A DNA stretch of 64,000 nt, taken from positions 2,483,001 to 2,547,000 of the forward strand of contig CM034409.1 of the NCBI GenBank assembly GCA_019925095.2, read 5' to 3'. The DNA is from Dendrolimus kikuchii. Its lineage: Eukaryota; Arthropoda; Insecta; Lepidoptera; Lasiocampidae. Numbering within the stretch: position 1 is the stretch's first letter; the number at the start of each line of letters is the position of its first letter. Shown here one piece after another: positions 43,594-54,317 of this stretch. The translations under genes and the position numbers were made by a program. Below the pieces are notes generated by a model. That model searched no databases. It was given only the letters and a program-made list of their open reading frames with translations, and had not been told where the DNA came from.

Positions 43594-44190
43594 AAAATTA
43601 ATACATGAAGCAAAAACTTTGTACCCCTTTTTATGAAAATTGCGCGGACGGAGGAGTATGAAATTTCGCACACTTGTAATTTATATAGAGAAGGAGTGCA
43701 GAATGCATTTTTTTTTTAAATTATGCATAAAAAATACATTAAATCAATAAAATAATCATTACACACACTATCATATTATATTTGACACAAACACGCATAT
43801 ATACTCTTTTGTTTATAAAACAACCCATAGCCAGGTGGTAGGGTATTTGCTCGACTGGATGGCGACCACCCCTGGTCTAGAGTATGCCGCCATAACAACC
43901 TTGTGTTGTGTTTCGGCATTAGTGACCAGGTTCCAGTCTCTCTTAAAAGAGCGGCAGCGCATTTGTAGCACCTTTGGTGTTACAAATATCCATAGGCGAT
44001 GGTAACCACTTTCCATCAAGTGGGCCATCTGCCTGTCTGCTGAACTCCTGCAATAAATAAAAAATAAAAAATTGTTCAAGTCAAATCAACAGTGTAAGCC
44101 TTGGCGAAATCGGGGATTATAGAAGTATTATAGTCTTTGAAATTAATTATTATGGTCGAATTTCGACCACGGGTGACCACTAGTCAATCT
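43594..44190 (+). repeat. Rep-H hosting S310
   Basis: Rep-H from ATACATGAAGCAAAAACTTT to GGTCGAATTTCGACCACGGG, split by S310 at 43818-44070 within CTTTTGTTTAT. Confidence 0.75.
43818..44070 (+). mobile_element. S310, 5'-truncated, nested in Rep-H
   Basis: Starts at AACAACCCATAGCCAGG, ends CTCCTGCAATAAATAAAAAA. TTGTT lies on both sides (possible TSD). Confidence 0.85.
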
Positions 44191-44430
44191 AATCACATAT
44201 TTTCTTCTCTTACATTATGTCTACTGATATTTACAACTAGTTGTTACTAATTACATTTCCCTGTTTACCTACGAAGTTATCGACTAATTTTTTATTTCTT
44301 ACATTATTCTTATTACTATGTACTTACACATTATATACTTATTTTTACTTATATCTAGTAATTATTTATTACTTTTCTACACATATATGGCTTCTTGTAT
44401 ATTAATACTTATAATATTACTTTAAGAGTT

Positions 44431-44575
44431 ACCTTACCTTACCTTACCTTACCTTGCCTTGCCTTACCTTACCTTACCTTACCTTACCTTACCTAACCTA
44501 ACCTAATTTACCTTACCTTACCTTGCCTTGCCTTGCCTTGCCTTACCTTACCTTACCTTGCCTTACCTTACCTTT
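44431..44575. repeat. Pentanucleotide array TTACC/TTGCC/TAACC
   Basis: About 28 units of ACCTT and GCCTT type, with an internal CCTAACCTAACCTAA (TTAGG on the complement). Similar CTTACC resumes after LINE-F at 44808. Confidence 0.9.
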
Positions 44576-44578
44576 ATT

Positions 44579-44808
44579 TCAGCGTGGGCGTAACTACGTA
44601 CTGAGTCTCACGCTCTTCCTGCCATAAGCGCGGGCCACATGGGAGGAGGGTGGTTTTAGTGGAGTATTGAGTACTCGAGTCTCCACACAAGCCGTCGATT
44701 AGTGTCTGGATTGCCCCCATGGGAATGCCTCCATAATCGACTACGGTCTAATCCCTAGCAAAGGACCCGGTACTGTGCGAAATGCATTTCCCGCGCCTTA
44801 AGAAAAAC
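44579..44808 (+). mobile_element. LINE-F 3' end inside pentanucleotide array
   Basis: CAGCGTGGGCGTAACTACGT, then GGGAGGAGGGTGGTTTTAGT, AAAGGACCCGGTACTGTGCG and CGCCTTAAGAAAAA. CCTTACCTTA continues directly after its tail. Confidence 0.75.
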
Positions 44809-44815
44809 CTTACCT

Positions 44816-45150
44816 TATTTAAATAAATGTAATTTGAATCCAATATCCGTTTGAACAAACGATGTTTTCCTGAGCGTAACAAGAACACGTAATGATGTAT
44901 TCTGAATACAAAGAAGGAAATAATGTATAGAATACAAAATGTCTTAATTTCCCTATTGCTTTTATTTTGGACATATTTCTTAGAATTCCCGCGTGCCCAA
45001 TCTTTTATTTTGCATTTCCATCAGGGGATGGACGAAGAATCGACTTAGGATACGCTTCAAGGAAAAATATTTAGGCGTCAATGACCCCGGGCGTATAGAT
45101 ACTAAGGCCACAACACAAGCGGTTTGTACTTTTTTTAAATATAATAGAGT
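44816..45150. other. Unassigned
   Basis: No frame with a known motif. The 118-codon frame starting at 44993 runs into Rep-H and is not credible. Confidence 0.35.
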
Positions 45151-45154
45151 CATT

Positions 45155-45520
45155 ATATTCATACGTGAAGGAAAAACTTTTTACCCATTTTTACGAAAAT
45201 TGCGCGGACGGAGAAGTATGAAATTTTGCACACTTATAGTTTATAAAGAGAAGGAGCGCACAATGCAATTTTTTTTTTGTTGTTTAATTATGCATAAGAA
45301 ATACATTATATCTATAAAAAAAATATTACACGCACTACCACGTATTTGACACACTCGCATATATACTCTTTTGTTTATTGTTAAAGTCAAATTAACAGTG
45401 TAGCCTTGGCGAAATCTGTGATTATAGAAGTATATAGTCTTTGACAACAGAACCTTAATAATGTTCAAAGTTGTAATTTAAATGAAGTACGGTCGAATTT
45501 CGACTACTGGGCGACCACTC
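45155..45520 (+). repeat. Rep-H dispersed repeat
   Basis: ATACGTGAAGGAAAAACTTT to GGTCGAATTTCGACTACTGG. Confidence 0.72.
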
Positions 45521-45540
45521 GTATACTTTATTGTTTTATT

Positions 45541-45755
45541 TCGTGGTAGCATAAGGGTTGGCGCACGCGTCCCAAAACTCAAAGGGCGGTGAAGGAAAAC
45601 ATCGTGATGCAACCTGCACATTGAGATTACCGATGTATCGAACCAGCCAAGCCGTCTTAGACAAGCGTGGCGGGTATACAGTACGTTCCTCTATAATGGG
45701 AGGTCTGAGCCCAGCAGTGGGAAATTTATGGGCTGTTATTATTATGATTTTTATA
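45541..45755 (+). mobile_element. tSINE-2 with internal deletion
   Basis: The head TCGTGGTAGCATAAGGGTTG joins AGGGCGGTGAAGGAAAAC directly, losing the B box and ~95 bp. The junction GGTG is shared by both sides (microhomology). (ATT)n tail. Confidence 0.8.
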
Positions 45756-45779
45756 TTTTATTGTTAAAATCAAGAACAT

Positions 45780-46050
45780 TAAATGTACAAATACAATCAG
45801 CGGTCTTAGCGCCCATGGCTATTTCTTCCAGACAACCTTTGGATAGAGTGTAAGGACAATTAAAGTAGGTAGTTGCTAAACCAGCACTCTTACAATAATT
45901 TAGATAGATAGATATCTAGATAATACTTTATTGCTCACCAAAATAAACAAAATGCATAACTGCAATACTTCTCGGCAAAACAACAGGCGGCCCTATCGCT
46001 AAAAGCGATCTCTTTCAGGCAACCTAGCTTAAAAGAAATTAGATGTAGGT
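45780..46050 (-). repeat. Two Rep-G copies in tandem
   Basis: 45785-45850 (GCGGTCTTAGCGCCCATGGC, CCAGACAACCTTTGGATA) and 45925-46030 (TACTTTATTGCTCACC, CTATCGCTAAAAGCGATCTC). Confidence 0.65.
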
Positions 46051-46089
46051 CTATCATATTTTTTTTCTTTTTATCATTGCGATTTTTGG

Positions 46090-46186
46090 AACGAAGTTCT
46101 TTATCGCACGTTACTCAGACGTTCGGCGAATGGGAGCTAGGCGGATAAAAGTGTAATCGCAATTCAAAATGCTGACCGCTGTATCG
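46090..46186 (-). repeat. Rep-M
   Basis: AACGAAGTTCTTTATCGCAC to CAAAATGCTGACCGCTG, inverted relative to 24857-24942. Confidence 0.6.
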
Positions 46187-46612
46187 TGTACGTCTCTTTA
46201 CGCCATCTGTGGATTCTGTGCGGTACTTTGATGTTGGTTGTATAATAATAATCCATATATTAGTTTGGGTAACTTTCCCAGACGGCGTCATTTAAATTTA
46301 ATTATTATCAAACGACAACATGAAAATAATAATCTAAGTTCTTTAACTTTATTTTAATTATTCAGTATTAGCTTTTGGTTAACTAAATAAGTACCGTTTG
46401 TGATGACATTCGTTCATAAAACAGTTGCATGTTAATTAGCGATTATTATTTATTCTCAGGAGTAAATCACCATTAGCTATTAAGTCTTCCGCGATCACGG
46501 CTACTGAAAAGTGGCCGAAACGTCGAACTAAAAATCATTTAAACGTAGTTTAATTGTGTGCACTAGTCGCAAAATAATGTGGAACCTTATACCATTCTTG
46601 CATATAGTATTA
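46187..46612. other. Unassigned; GAAA-capped hairpin at 46498
   Basis: 46498-46517 forms CGGCTACT-GAAA-AGTGGCCG, followed by AAACGTCG. This string is a common feature of invertebrate retroelements. No frame. Confidence 0.5.
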
Positions 46613-46865
46613 CTAGCTTCTGCCCGTGACTTCGTCTGCGTGGAATAATTAAAAAAAAAATAAGTTTAAAAAATCTCCCGATTTTTCTTCATTGGTGCTC
46701 CGCTCTTATTGGTCTTAGCATGATTATATATAGCCTATAGTCTTCTTCGATAAATGGGCTATCTAACACTGAAGTAAGTTTTCAAATCAGACCAGCAGTC
46801 GTTGAGATTAACGCGTTCAAGCAAACAAACAAACAAACTCTTCAGCTTTATATAATAGTACAGGA
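46613..46865 (-). mobile_element. Hel-1 Helitron
   Basis: On the complement TCCTGTACTATTATATAAAG to ACGGGCAGAAGCTAG. A|...|T target context kept. Confidence 0.8.
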
Positions 46866-47165
46866 TATTTCCACACATGAAAATTTCACCTCCAAAAGTG
46901 GCAATTAAGTCCCCCGGTCACAATTTTTATGCGTTTTTGACAGCATCCTTCTAACGAGGGAAAAATCTCTTCTCCTGTGGCCCGCCATCATATCCCCGAT
47001 CGAATGGATTTCACAGTGAATTAAATTCCACTACGGTTTAGGGAGCCTTTGTCCCATGACAGCGTGCTGACACCCCAACAAATATTATTATTCAGCAATG
47101 TCCTATTGGGTTAGCAAGCAGCTTCCGAGGTCTGGCCTTTACAATAATACGCCATTACTTGCCTT
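46866..47165. other. Unassigned
   Basis: No frame or repeat recognised. Confidence 0.35.
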
Positions 47166-47178
47166 TGAAAAATTTTAG

Positions 47179-47531
47179 AACCTTAAGAGAGTTGGTCTGA
47201 AAGAGAGTCTCGGGGTGAAGGTAAGGAAAGGAATGCTCCGGTGGTTCGGGCATGTGGAAAGAATGCATGATGAAAGAATGACTAAACATATATACAATGC
47301 AAAAGTGGATGGATGCAGAAGTCGTTGAAGGCCACGACACACCTTCCATAATCAAATTGATCGTGTACTAGCAGAAGGTGATGTCAGGAGGCTTAAGGAC
47401 AGACGAGCGTGCATGACAAGAGTTATGAATGTAAAAGAAGCAAGTGAGGTGTGTAAGAATAAGCCTAAATGGCGCTCTGTTGTTCGTGTCTACCCAGCAA
47501 GGGAACTGGCGTGAAGTTATGTATGTATGTA
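47179..47531 (+). mobile_element. RTE-A 3' fragment
   Basis: Perfect 13-bp duplication TGAAAAATTTTAG (47166-47178 and 47532-47544). A stop (CGTTGAAGG) interrupts the frame after CRSR. Confidence 0.92.
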
Positions 47532-47671
47532 TGAAAAATTTTAGTGGTTAAAAGTATCTCATTAAGCGTTAAGTTATGGTCCAGGAGGTAAAGCAAAATC
47601 TAGCTGCTTTTAACCAACTTCATAAACGAGCATGTTTACAATTGGATCAAAAAATATTTTATATTTTAATA

Positions 47672-47893
47672 CAAACTATTAATAATATGTATGCATATAT
47701 ACATGTCTGACAACAAGTAATACAATCAATGTAAAAACGAAACATCCTATAAGTAAACCTAACTTAAAAATATATATACAACTAGTTACTATCAGACAAG
47801 CAAAATCGCTTGCGATATTTAAAACTATGATAAAAAAATACTACCTGTCATTGGAATGTGATATTTAAATTCATTTATAAACATTTATATATT
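47672..47893 (+). repeat. Left copy of repeat flanking RTE-A
   Basis: TGTATGCATATATACATGTC to ATTTATATATTTTA, nearly identical to parts of 48473-48885. Confidence 0.8.
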
Positions 47894-47896
47894 TTA

Positions 47897-48470
47897 CATA
47901 CATACATACATAACTTCACGCCAGTTCCCTTGCGGGGTAGCCACGGACAACAGAGCGCCATTCAGGCTTATTCTTACACACCTCACTTGCCTCTTTGACA
48001 TTCATAGCTCTTGTCATGCACGCTCATCTGTCCTTAAGGCTCCTGACATCACCTTCTGCTAGTACACGATCAATTTGATCATGGAAGGTGTGTCGTGGCC
48101 TTCCACGACTTCTGCATCCATCCACTTTTGCATTGTATATCTGTTTAGTCATTCTTTCATCATGCATTCTTTCCACATGCCCGAAACACCGGGGCATTCC
48201 TTTCCTTACCTTCAACCCGACACTCTCTTTCAGACCAACTGTCTTTCTTACTTCGGTATTACGAACGCGGTCCGCGAGCGTCACTCCGCAGATTTTGCGC
48301 AGTGCTCGCATCTCGACCGCGTTTACTCTACTTTCATGCTCTCTCTTCCATACCCAACTCTCGCTTCCATAAGTTAGCGTAGCTACCAGCACCGCGTTGT
48401 GTATGGCAAGCTGGGCCTTCTGGCTGAGATTCTTAGCGCCTAGAAGTTTACCTAACGCTCCATTCATTCC
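47897..48470 (-). mobile_element. RTE-A 3' fragment, longest copy (574 bp)
   Basis: Reference copy. The complement frame starts in NGALGKLLGAKNLSQKAQLA, then AVLVATLTYGSESWVW, LRKICGVTLADRVRN, FGHVERMHDER, CRSRGRPRHTFHDQIDRV and YPARELA, stop, (ATGT)n. LTYGSE and the VERM block are the thumb/C-terminal part of an RTE-type reverse transcriptase. The catalytic FADD region and the endonuclease are absent. 147 codons open before an indel near 48020. Confidence 0.87.
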
Positions 48471-48472
48471 AT

Positions 48473-48885
48473 ATTATTAATATGTATGCATATATACATG
48501 TCTGACAACATGTAATACAATCAATGTAAAAACGAAACATCCTATAAGTAAACCTAACTTAAAAAAATATATATATAACTAGTGATAGTAACTAGAGATC
48601 CAACAAAAACACAATCCAACGGGCACAATACCGATGTTAATACAGTCTTTGTGAACATCAACCATTTACGCCCTTCTACTAACTTAAACACTCCTGCGCA
48701 TAACTCAACTTTCTACAACAATTCCTTTACCGTTAAGGCGTTTATTATACAGCTTTGGAACGCGCTGCTTGTTGCTATAAGACAAGCAAAATCGCTTGCG
48801 ATATTTAAAACTATGATCAAAAAATACTACCTGCCGTTGGAACATGATATTTAAATTCATTTATAAACATTTATATATTTTGTAT
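48473..48885 (+). pseudogene. Right copy of repeat, with LINE-J C-terminus
   Basis: Contains the left copy's sequence plus ~190 bp more. The frame 48582-48854 ends SFTVKA, LWNALLVAIRQAKSLAIFKT, MIKKYYLPLEHDI and stop, the C-terminus of a Jockey/CR1-like reverse transcriptase (LWN-LP-IR-A-S-L-FK pattern). The left copy lacks the N-terminal part of this frame. Confidence 0.7.
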
Positions 48886-49000
48886 ATATGTATTTGTATG
48901 GTATGTATATTAAGTATATATCTATGTAATATATAAAATTTCTGCATATATATCTCATTTATGTATTTATTATTAGAATGTAAGTAGTTCGTAGTATATT

Positions 49001-49313
49001 TTATCCGTACAGGAACGGAGAAAGAATACAATTTCCTGCGGCCGGGCGGCCTTTCGTAAGAGGCGACTTAACAACCCACAGCCAAGTGGTAGGGCATTTG
49101 CCCGACTGGATGGCTACCACGCCTGGTCTAAAGTATGTCGCCATAACAACCTTGAGTTGTGTTCCGGCATTAGTGACCAGGTTCCAGTCTCCCTTAAGAG
49201 AGCAGCAGCGCATTTGTAGCAACTTTGGTGTTGCAAATATCCATAGGCGATGGTAACCGATTTCCATCAAGTGGGCCGTCTGCCTGTCTGCTGATCTCCT
49301 GCAATAAAAAAAA
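49001..49313 (+). mobile_element. S310, full length
   Basis: TTATCCGTACAGG to CTCCTGCAATA9. Few differences from 26199 and 62939. Confidence 0.9.
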
Positions 49314-49365
49314 ATATGTTACGTATACCACTATCGCCATTATCATCTCAATTCATTCCTGGGGT

Positions 49366-49500
49366 TGTCTGGAAGAGATCGCTTGTTAGCGATAAGACCG
49401 CCCTTTATACATAACTAGATATAATTTTAGACTTTAAGTTCATTTTTGTAATTTGTATCAAAATTTGTCCTCTTCCCGTTGAATAAGTAACTAATAAATA
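49366..49500 (+). repeat. Rep-G
   Basis: TTGTCTGGAAGAGATCGCTT, then TTAGCGATAAGACCGCC and TTTGTAATTTGTATC. Confidence 0.65.
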
Positions 49501-50221
49501 ACTCTCTTAGCTTAGTTTCTAATTAGTTGTAAATTTATTTCTTATTACAGTTAGCTCATATTGTGTCTCATATATTTTATCAAATTTTATTATCTCTTAA
49601 CTGTATTTCTCTTTCTTTAAAAGATACTACGTACTTTTAAGGTGAGCGGCATGTTGTGTACTACAATTAAAATTACATATATTCAAATTTATTTATTATA
49701 ATTTCTTACCCTGGCAACTTCTCCATAATAATAGAAAAAGTAAAAGGTGACAGATTACTCACTTCAAATACGACCGGGCCCGGCACGCAACTGCGATCTA
49801 CAATTCGGTGAGTTTTTGCCAGTTTTTATACAACGAAACAGTGTGTAATAAATAATCTATCTATCTATACTATTGGTGGCAGTTGCACCTCGGGTTTGTA
49901 AATGAAAATTCGACGTAATAATGGACTGTATGATTATTATTTATAAATGTACATTTAAAGAGTATAACAAAGAGAGTCGAGTACAATATAGCTGAGTGGC
50001 TGAATTGATAATTTTTCTTGATGTAGTAGTAGTATCAGTATTTTCGGCCTCCTATATCCCGCATTCCGTCCGACGCCTAGTTGCTAATCGCGCTAGCTAT
50101 GGGCGTCGGCGGTATGCGGGGCGCGGAGTGTAGATGTGCTCCGGTGGGCGGGTCAGGGGGGTGCTCTCTGTCCGCAACATATACAATAGTCAAAAAATAT
50201 AATAAAAATAAAAACCTATAT
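49501..50221. other. Unassigned; GC-richer patch
   Basis: 50040-50180 is GC-rich (GGGCGTCGGCGGTATGCGGG). (CTAT)n scrap at 49855-49868. No frame. Confidence 0.35.
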
Positions 50222-50345
50222 TAAAGCCCGTCCAGCCCCACCAGACTGTCGCTGGGCATTGCACCTAGAAGGCTGATATCATTACCTCGCTGGATGCAGA
50301 GGCTAATCCTTTGAGCGAGGTAAACTCCAGCCTTCCGCTCTCCTG
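50222..50345 (-). pseudogene. LINE-N extreme C-terminus
   Basis: The complement reads RKAGVYLAQRISLCIQRGND then ISLLGAMPSDS and stop, matching the tail of the 28540 copy (GQYLGQRISVTIHRGN). Confidence 0.65.
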
Positions 50346-50399
50346 TTGTATCGATCGCAGCTTTTGTATGTTTGTTACGCATTTTCTCCGTCAAGGGCC

Positions 50400-50520
50400 A
50401 CCACAGATTACGTCACGCGAAATACATTATTTTCGACCCCTCCTCTGTCCTTGTCACAACTGGCCACATTCGTGTGACCCCTCCCTCCGTAGTGCGACGT
50501 CACATATTTTGCAATTTTAC
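50400..50520 (+). repeat. Rep-O
   Basis: GACCCCTCCTCTGTCCTTGT, GACCCCTCCCTCC and GCGACGTCACAT, related to 29050-29150 (inverted) and 57225-57315 (inverted). Confidence 0.5.
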
Positions 50521-50597
50521 ATCAACAAATTATTAAATTAAAACAGAAGTTGCGTAATGAATTTTATTTGCGTTATTTTTTAAATTTTTATTGCCAA

Positions 50598-51221
50598 CTA
50601 GCTGACCCGGCAAACTTCGTGCCACCTCAGAATCGATAAATAAAAAATGTTGATTTCTGAACGACGGGACGAACATCAAATGTTTGACATTCAAAACCAA
50701 AAAAATGAAAAAACTTAATTTTTAAATTTATTTTGATTTCTGACCGACGGGACGAACATCAAGTATTTGACATTCAAAACCAAAAAAATGAAAAAACTTC
50801 ATTTTTAAATTTAATTTGATTTCTGACCGACGGGACGAACATCAAATGTTTGACATTCAAAACGAAAAAAATGAAAAAACTTCATTTTTAAATTTAATTT
50901 GATTTCTGACCGACGGGACGAACATCGAATGTTTGACATTCAAAACCAAAAAAATGAAAAAAACTTAATTTTAAAATTTAATTTGATTTCTGAACGACGG
51001 GACGAACATCAAATGTTTGACAGGTAGGAATAGTTTCTAAGGGAAAGCGAAATTGTTAGATTACTATATTCCAAGCATTTTTTTCATATTTACACCCACC
51101 TTTTAAACCTTCCCTGGACTTCCACAAATAATTCAAAACCAAAATTAGCCAAATCAATTCTCAGCCGTTCTCGAGTTTTAGCGAGACTAACGAACAGCAA
51201 TTGATTTTTATTATATATAGA
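50598..51221 (-). mobile_element. Hel-4 Helitron with 83-bp internal repeats
   Basis: On the complement TCTATATATAATAAAAATCA to CCGGGTCAGCTAG between A and T. Between 50651 and 51024 there are 4.5 units of 83-84 bp (starts at 50651, 50734, 50817, 50900 and 50984), each with GACGGGACGAACATCAAATG. Confidence 0.88.
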
Positions 51222-51290
51222 TAGATAATTGGCAAGAAATTGTTAGCCAACGGAGTAAGTAATTTTTTTTTTCTATATTTAAACCCTATG

Positions 51291-51500
51291 CATACTGTGA
51301 GGTAAAAGGGTACGCACCTTGCACAAATTTGTCGTGTCCTTCGATAGCTATGAGCAGGCACCAGTAGAAACACTCTCACATCTTCTAAGTCTCGTTTTTG
51401 AAAATGGTGCGGGGTAGAGGGTAGAGGGGGGAGATTTTGGGTATGGAATGGGAAGGAACGAACGAATGGAATGAATGGCGCATACACATACAGATGGAGT
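51291..51500 (-). repeat. Rep-L
   Basis: Continuous where 23937-24300 has an insertion (CTAAGTCTCGTTTTTGAAAA). Confidence 0.6.
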
Positions 51501-51887
51501 TTTATCTTGAAGTCGGTACAAAGTAAAACATAAAATTACCTATATTTCGCAAATTTTGTTGTTGTTTTTAAAGTGAAACTTTTTTGGAATAGTTGTGATT
51601 TGCAAATCGATGAAATGAAAAAGTGACACTAAAAAGAGATAAAGGCATAAAATTTAACATATTAATTTTCAATTTAAATTAAACTTAAAAGATTTCAAAT
51701 GAATTTTAGCTCTATCTGTATACATTTAAGGCAGATATTCTTTTATACGTAGATCAAAGGAAATTGTCCGTGACGGTGCATTGAATTTTGAACTTTATGC
51801 TAGTGTATTAAAGTGTAATTTAGATTAAATGTTTTGGAATTATAACATGTTGACGGATGTAGGCTAAGGAAAATATATTTTCCATAT
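51501..51887. other. Unassigned
   Basis: 51840-51875 (CATGTTGACGGATGTAGGCT) recurs at 54548. No frame. Confidence 0.35.
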
Positions 51888-52190
51888 AATAATACGTGAA
51901 GCAAAAATGTTGTACCACTTTTTACGAAAATTGCGCGGACGGAGGAGTATGAAATTTCGCACACTTATAGTTTATACAGAGAAGAAGCGACAGATGCTAA
52001 TATTTGTTTAAAATTATACATAAAAAATATATTAAATCAATAAAAAAAACATTACACACACTAGCATGTATTTGACACGCACGCGCATGTATAATCTTTT
52101 GTTTATTGTTGCCTTGGCGAAATCTGTGATTATAGAAGTATAGTCTTTGACAACAAATTATTATGGTCGAATTTCGACCACGGGGTGAAC
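51888..52190 (+). repeat. Rep-H, internally shortened
   Basis: ATACGTGAAGCAAAAATGTT to GGTCGAATTTCGACCACGGG, lacking the TCAAATTAACAGTG segment. Confidence 0.72.
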
Positions 52191-52191
52191 T

Positions 52192-52227
52192 TCGCACACA
52201 CACACACACATAGACACACACACACAA
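52192..52227. repeat. (AC)n microsatellite
   Basis: Two ACAC runs split by ATAG. Confidence 0.9.
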
Positions 52228-52262
52228 TTTTTTTTAATATTTTTTAGTTTAAAGTTAGTTTT

Positions 52263-52525
52263 TTTCTTTTTAAAAATATTATCGCATCATTTTCCCACTG
52301 CTGGACTCGGGCTTCCCAATTTCTTGGAACAGCCAATACACGTTTCGCGCTTGTACAAGGTAGCTTAGCGGGTTTGATACATCGGGTACCTCGACATGCA
52401 GGTTTCATATCGATGTTTTCCTTCATCTTCAGCCCGTAGTAATTATAACAATACATACTATATGTAGTGCATGCATTCCGGGTAGGAATCGAACCCACGT
52501 CTTTTAAGTTTGCGGCCTGAGAGGA
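52263..52525 (-). mobile_element. tSINE-2, near full length
   Basis: Complement B box GGTTCGATTCC (52494-52484), head damaged by an indel. Body AAGGAAAACATCGATATG, GAGCCCGAGTCC, and a (ATT)-poor tail. Confidence 0.75.
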
Positions 52526-52581
52526 TAATTATAAAGCAGTACAGTTTATACCATAATATAATAAGCACTATTATAACATAA

Positions 52582-52819
52582 TCTATACTAATACATAAAG
52601 CTGAAGAGTTTGTTTGTTTACTTGAACGCGCTAATCTCAGGAACTACTGGTCTGATTTGAAAAATTCTTTCAGTGTTAGATAGCTAATTTATCCAGGAAG
52701 GCTATAGGCTATATACAATCACGCTAAGACCAATAAAAGCGGAGCACCAATGAAGAATGTTTCAAAATCAGTGGGTTTTTTTAACTATCCACGCGGACGA
52801 AGTCGCGAGCAGAAGCTAG
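52582..52819 (+). mobile_element. Hel-1 Helitron, complete
   Basis: A|TCTATACTAATACATAAAGC to GCAGAAGCTAG|T, 238 bp. Confidence 0.87.
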
Positions 52820-53128
52820 TCCTATATACAAGAAAAGCATAACCTCTTTTCATTGTAAGTCGGGTAATAAATGTTGCTTTTCTAACGCTAACAAATAGGT
52901 AGGTAATATAAAACAATATAAACTACGCCAGCTAAATAAATCCGCCTGGAAGCCTTAAATAGACTACGATCCTTTACTTTCTACCCTTAAGTTGCTTAAA
53001 GGAGATGTTACAATAAGAATACGTCTCAGGACATATCATCTTTACATAGTATAAAACTAAGTAAGTAATATTTAAAGGTTATGAAGTAAAATGTCAATTG
53101 TTGCCTCATGTCAGTGACGTGGCACACA
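52820..53128. other. Unassigned
   Basis: No frame or repeat recognised. Confidence 0.35.
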
Positions 53129-53500
53129 GGATTTTTTTTTAAGGCGGGGGAAATGCTATTTACGCACAATACTGGGTCCTTTGCAAAGGATTAGACCATG
53201 ATCATGAAGGCTTTCCCCCTTTGATAAGGGGCAATCCGAACAATAATCAAGACAGCTTGTGTGGAGACTCCGAGAAGTTGCACGGGCAACAACCACTACC
53301 CACTAAAACCACCCTCCTCCCATGTGCCCCGCGCTTTTTATGTAGGAAAGGCTGAGACTTAGAACGTAGTTACGCCCAGTCCGATCCAGCGCAAAAAGTG
53401 CCTGAATGTGCCCCGGGAATCAGAACACATACACTTCGTCAGCGGGGGTGATGAATCCTTTGCTTCCTTGATAGCTAAAGGCCCCCCGAAGCGGCATTAG
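53129..53500 (-). mobile_element. LINE-F 3' end
   Basis: Same subfamily as 19238-19485 (GCACAATACTGGGTCC, AAAGGATTAGACCATGATCA, CATGTGCCCCGCGC), poly(A) side T9 at 53131-53140. Confidence 0.75.
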
Positions 53501-53670
53501 TGACACTCAGAATGTGGTAACACTCGGCAAGCACTCCATCGAATTGTATTCGAATAGATGATTCGATACAAGTTGTTACACGAGTATTTATTTTAATTTT
53601 GAAGTAACAAAGTATTTTATTAATGGTTTTATTAAAATTTAGTTCTTTATTTTACTAATTAAATATTATA

Positions 53671-53917
53671 TAACAACCCACAGCTAGGTGGTAGAGTATT
53701 TGCTCGACTGGATGGCGACCACCCCTGGTCTAGAGTATGCCGCCATAACAAACTTGTGTTGTGTTCCGGCATTAGTGACCAGGCTCCAGTCTCCCTTAAG
53801 AGAGCAGCAGCGCATTTTAGCAACTTTGGTGTTGCAAATGTCCATAGGTGATGGTAACCGCTTTCCATTAAGTGGACCGTCTGCTTGTCTGCTGAATTCC
53901 TGCAATAAAAAAAATAT
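53671..53917 (+). mobile_element. S310, 5'-truncated
   Basis: AACAACCCACAGCTAGGTGG to TTCCTGCAATA8. The truncation point is the same as at 43818. Confidence 0.87.
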
Positions 53918-54066
53918 AACTAGAATTAGTTTTATTAATTATTATTTTTTAACAAAATTGGGTCGCTTTGGTATTACGCCAAAAGGAAATACCAAATTTC
54001 AAGTCTATAGGTATTATAGTTCCTGAAATATCGTGATGAGTCACTATATGCGTGGATTTCAATTAT

Positions 54067-54105
54067 ATATACACACACACACACACACACATATATATAT
54101 CTATA
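54067..54105. repeat. (AC)n/(AT)n microsatellite
   Basis: About 11 AC units followed by ATATAT. Confidence 0.9.
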
Positions 54106-54110
54106 TGTAT

Positions 54111-54290
54111 ACTAGCGGAGGGTGATGTCAGAAGCCTTAAGAACAGACGAGCGTGCATGACAAGAGTTATGAATATCAAAGAAGCAAGTGAGGTGTGTAA
54201 GAATGGGCCTAAATGGCGCTCTGTTGTTCGTGCCTACCCCGCAAGGGAACTGGCGTGAAGTTATGTATGTATGTATGTATGTATATGTAT
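54111..54290 (+). mobile_element. RTE-A 3' fragment
   Basis: TACTAGCGGAGGGTGATGTC to YPARELA, stop and a long ATGT-type tail. Abuts the AC/AT tract. Confidence 0.85.
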
Positions 54291-54317
54291 GTATGTATAT
54301 GTAGTAGGTCAGTGACA

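Noticed and set aside
44993..45349. 118-codon ORF with basic residues
   Set aside because: Half of it is Rep-H sequence, and the other Rep-H copies are not open in this frame.
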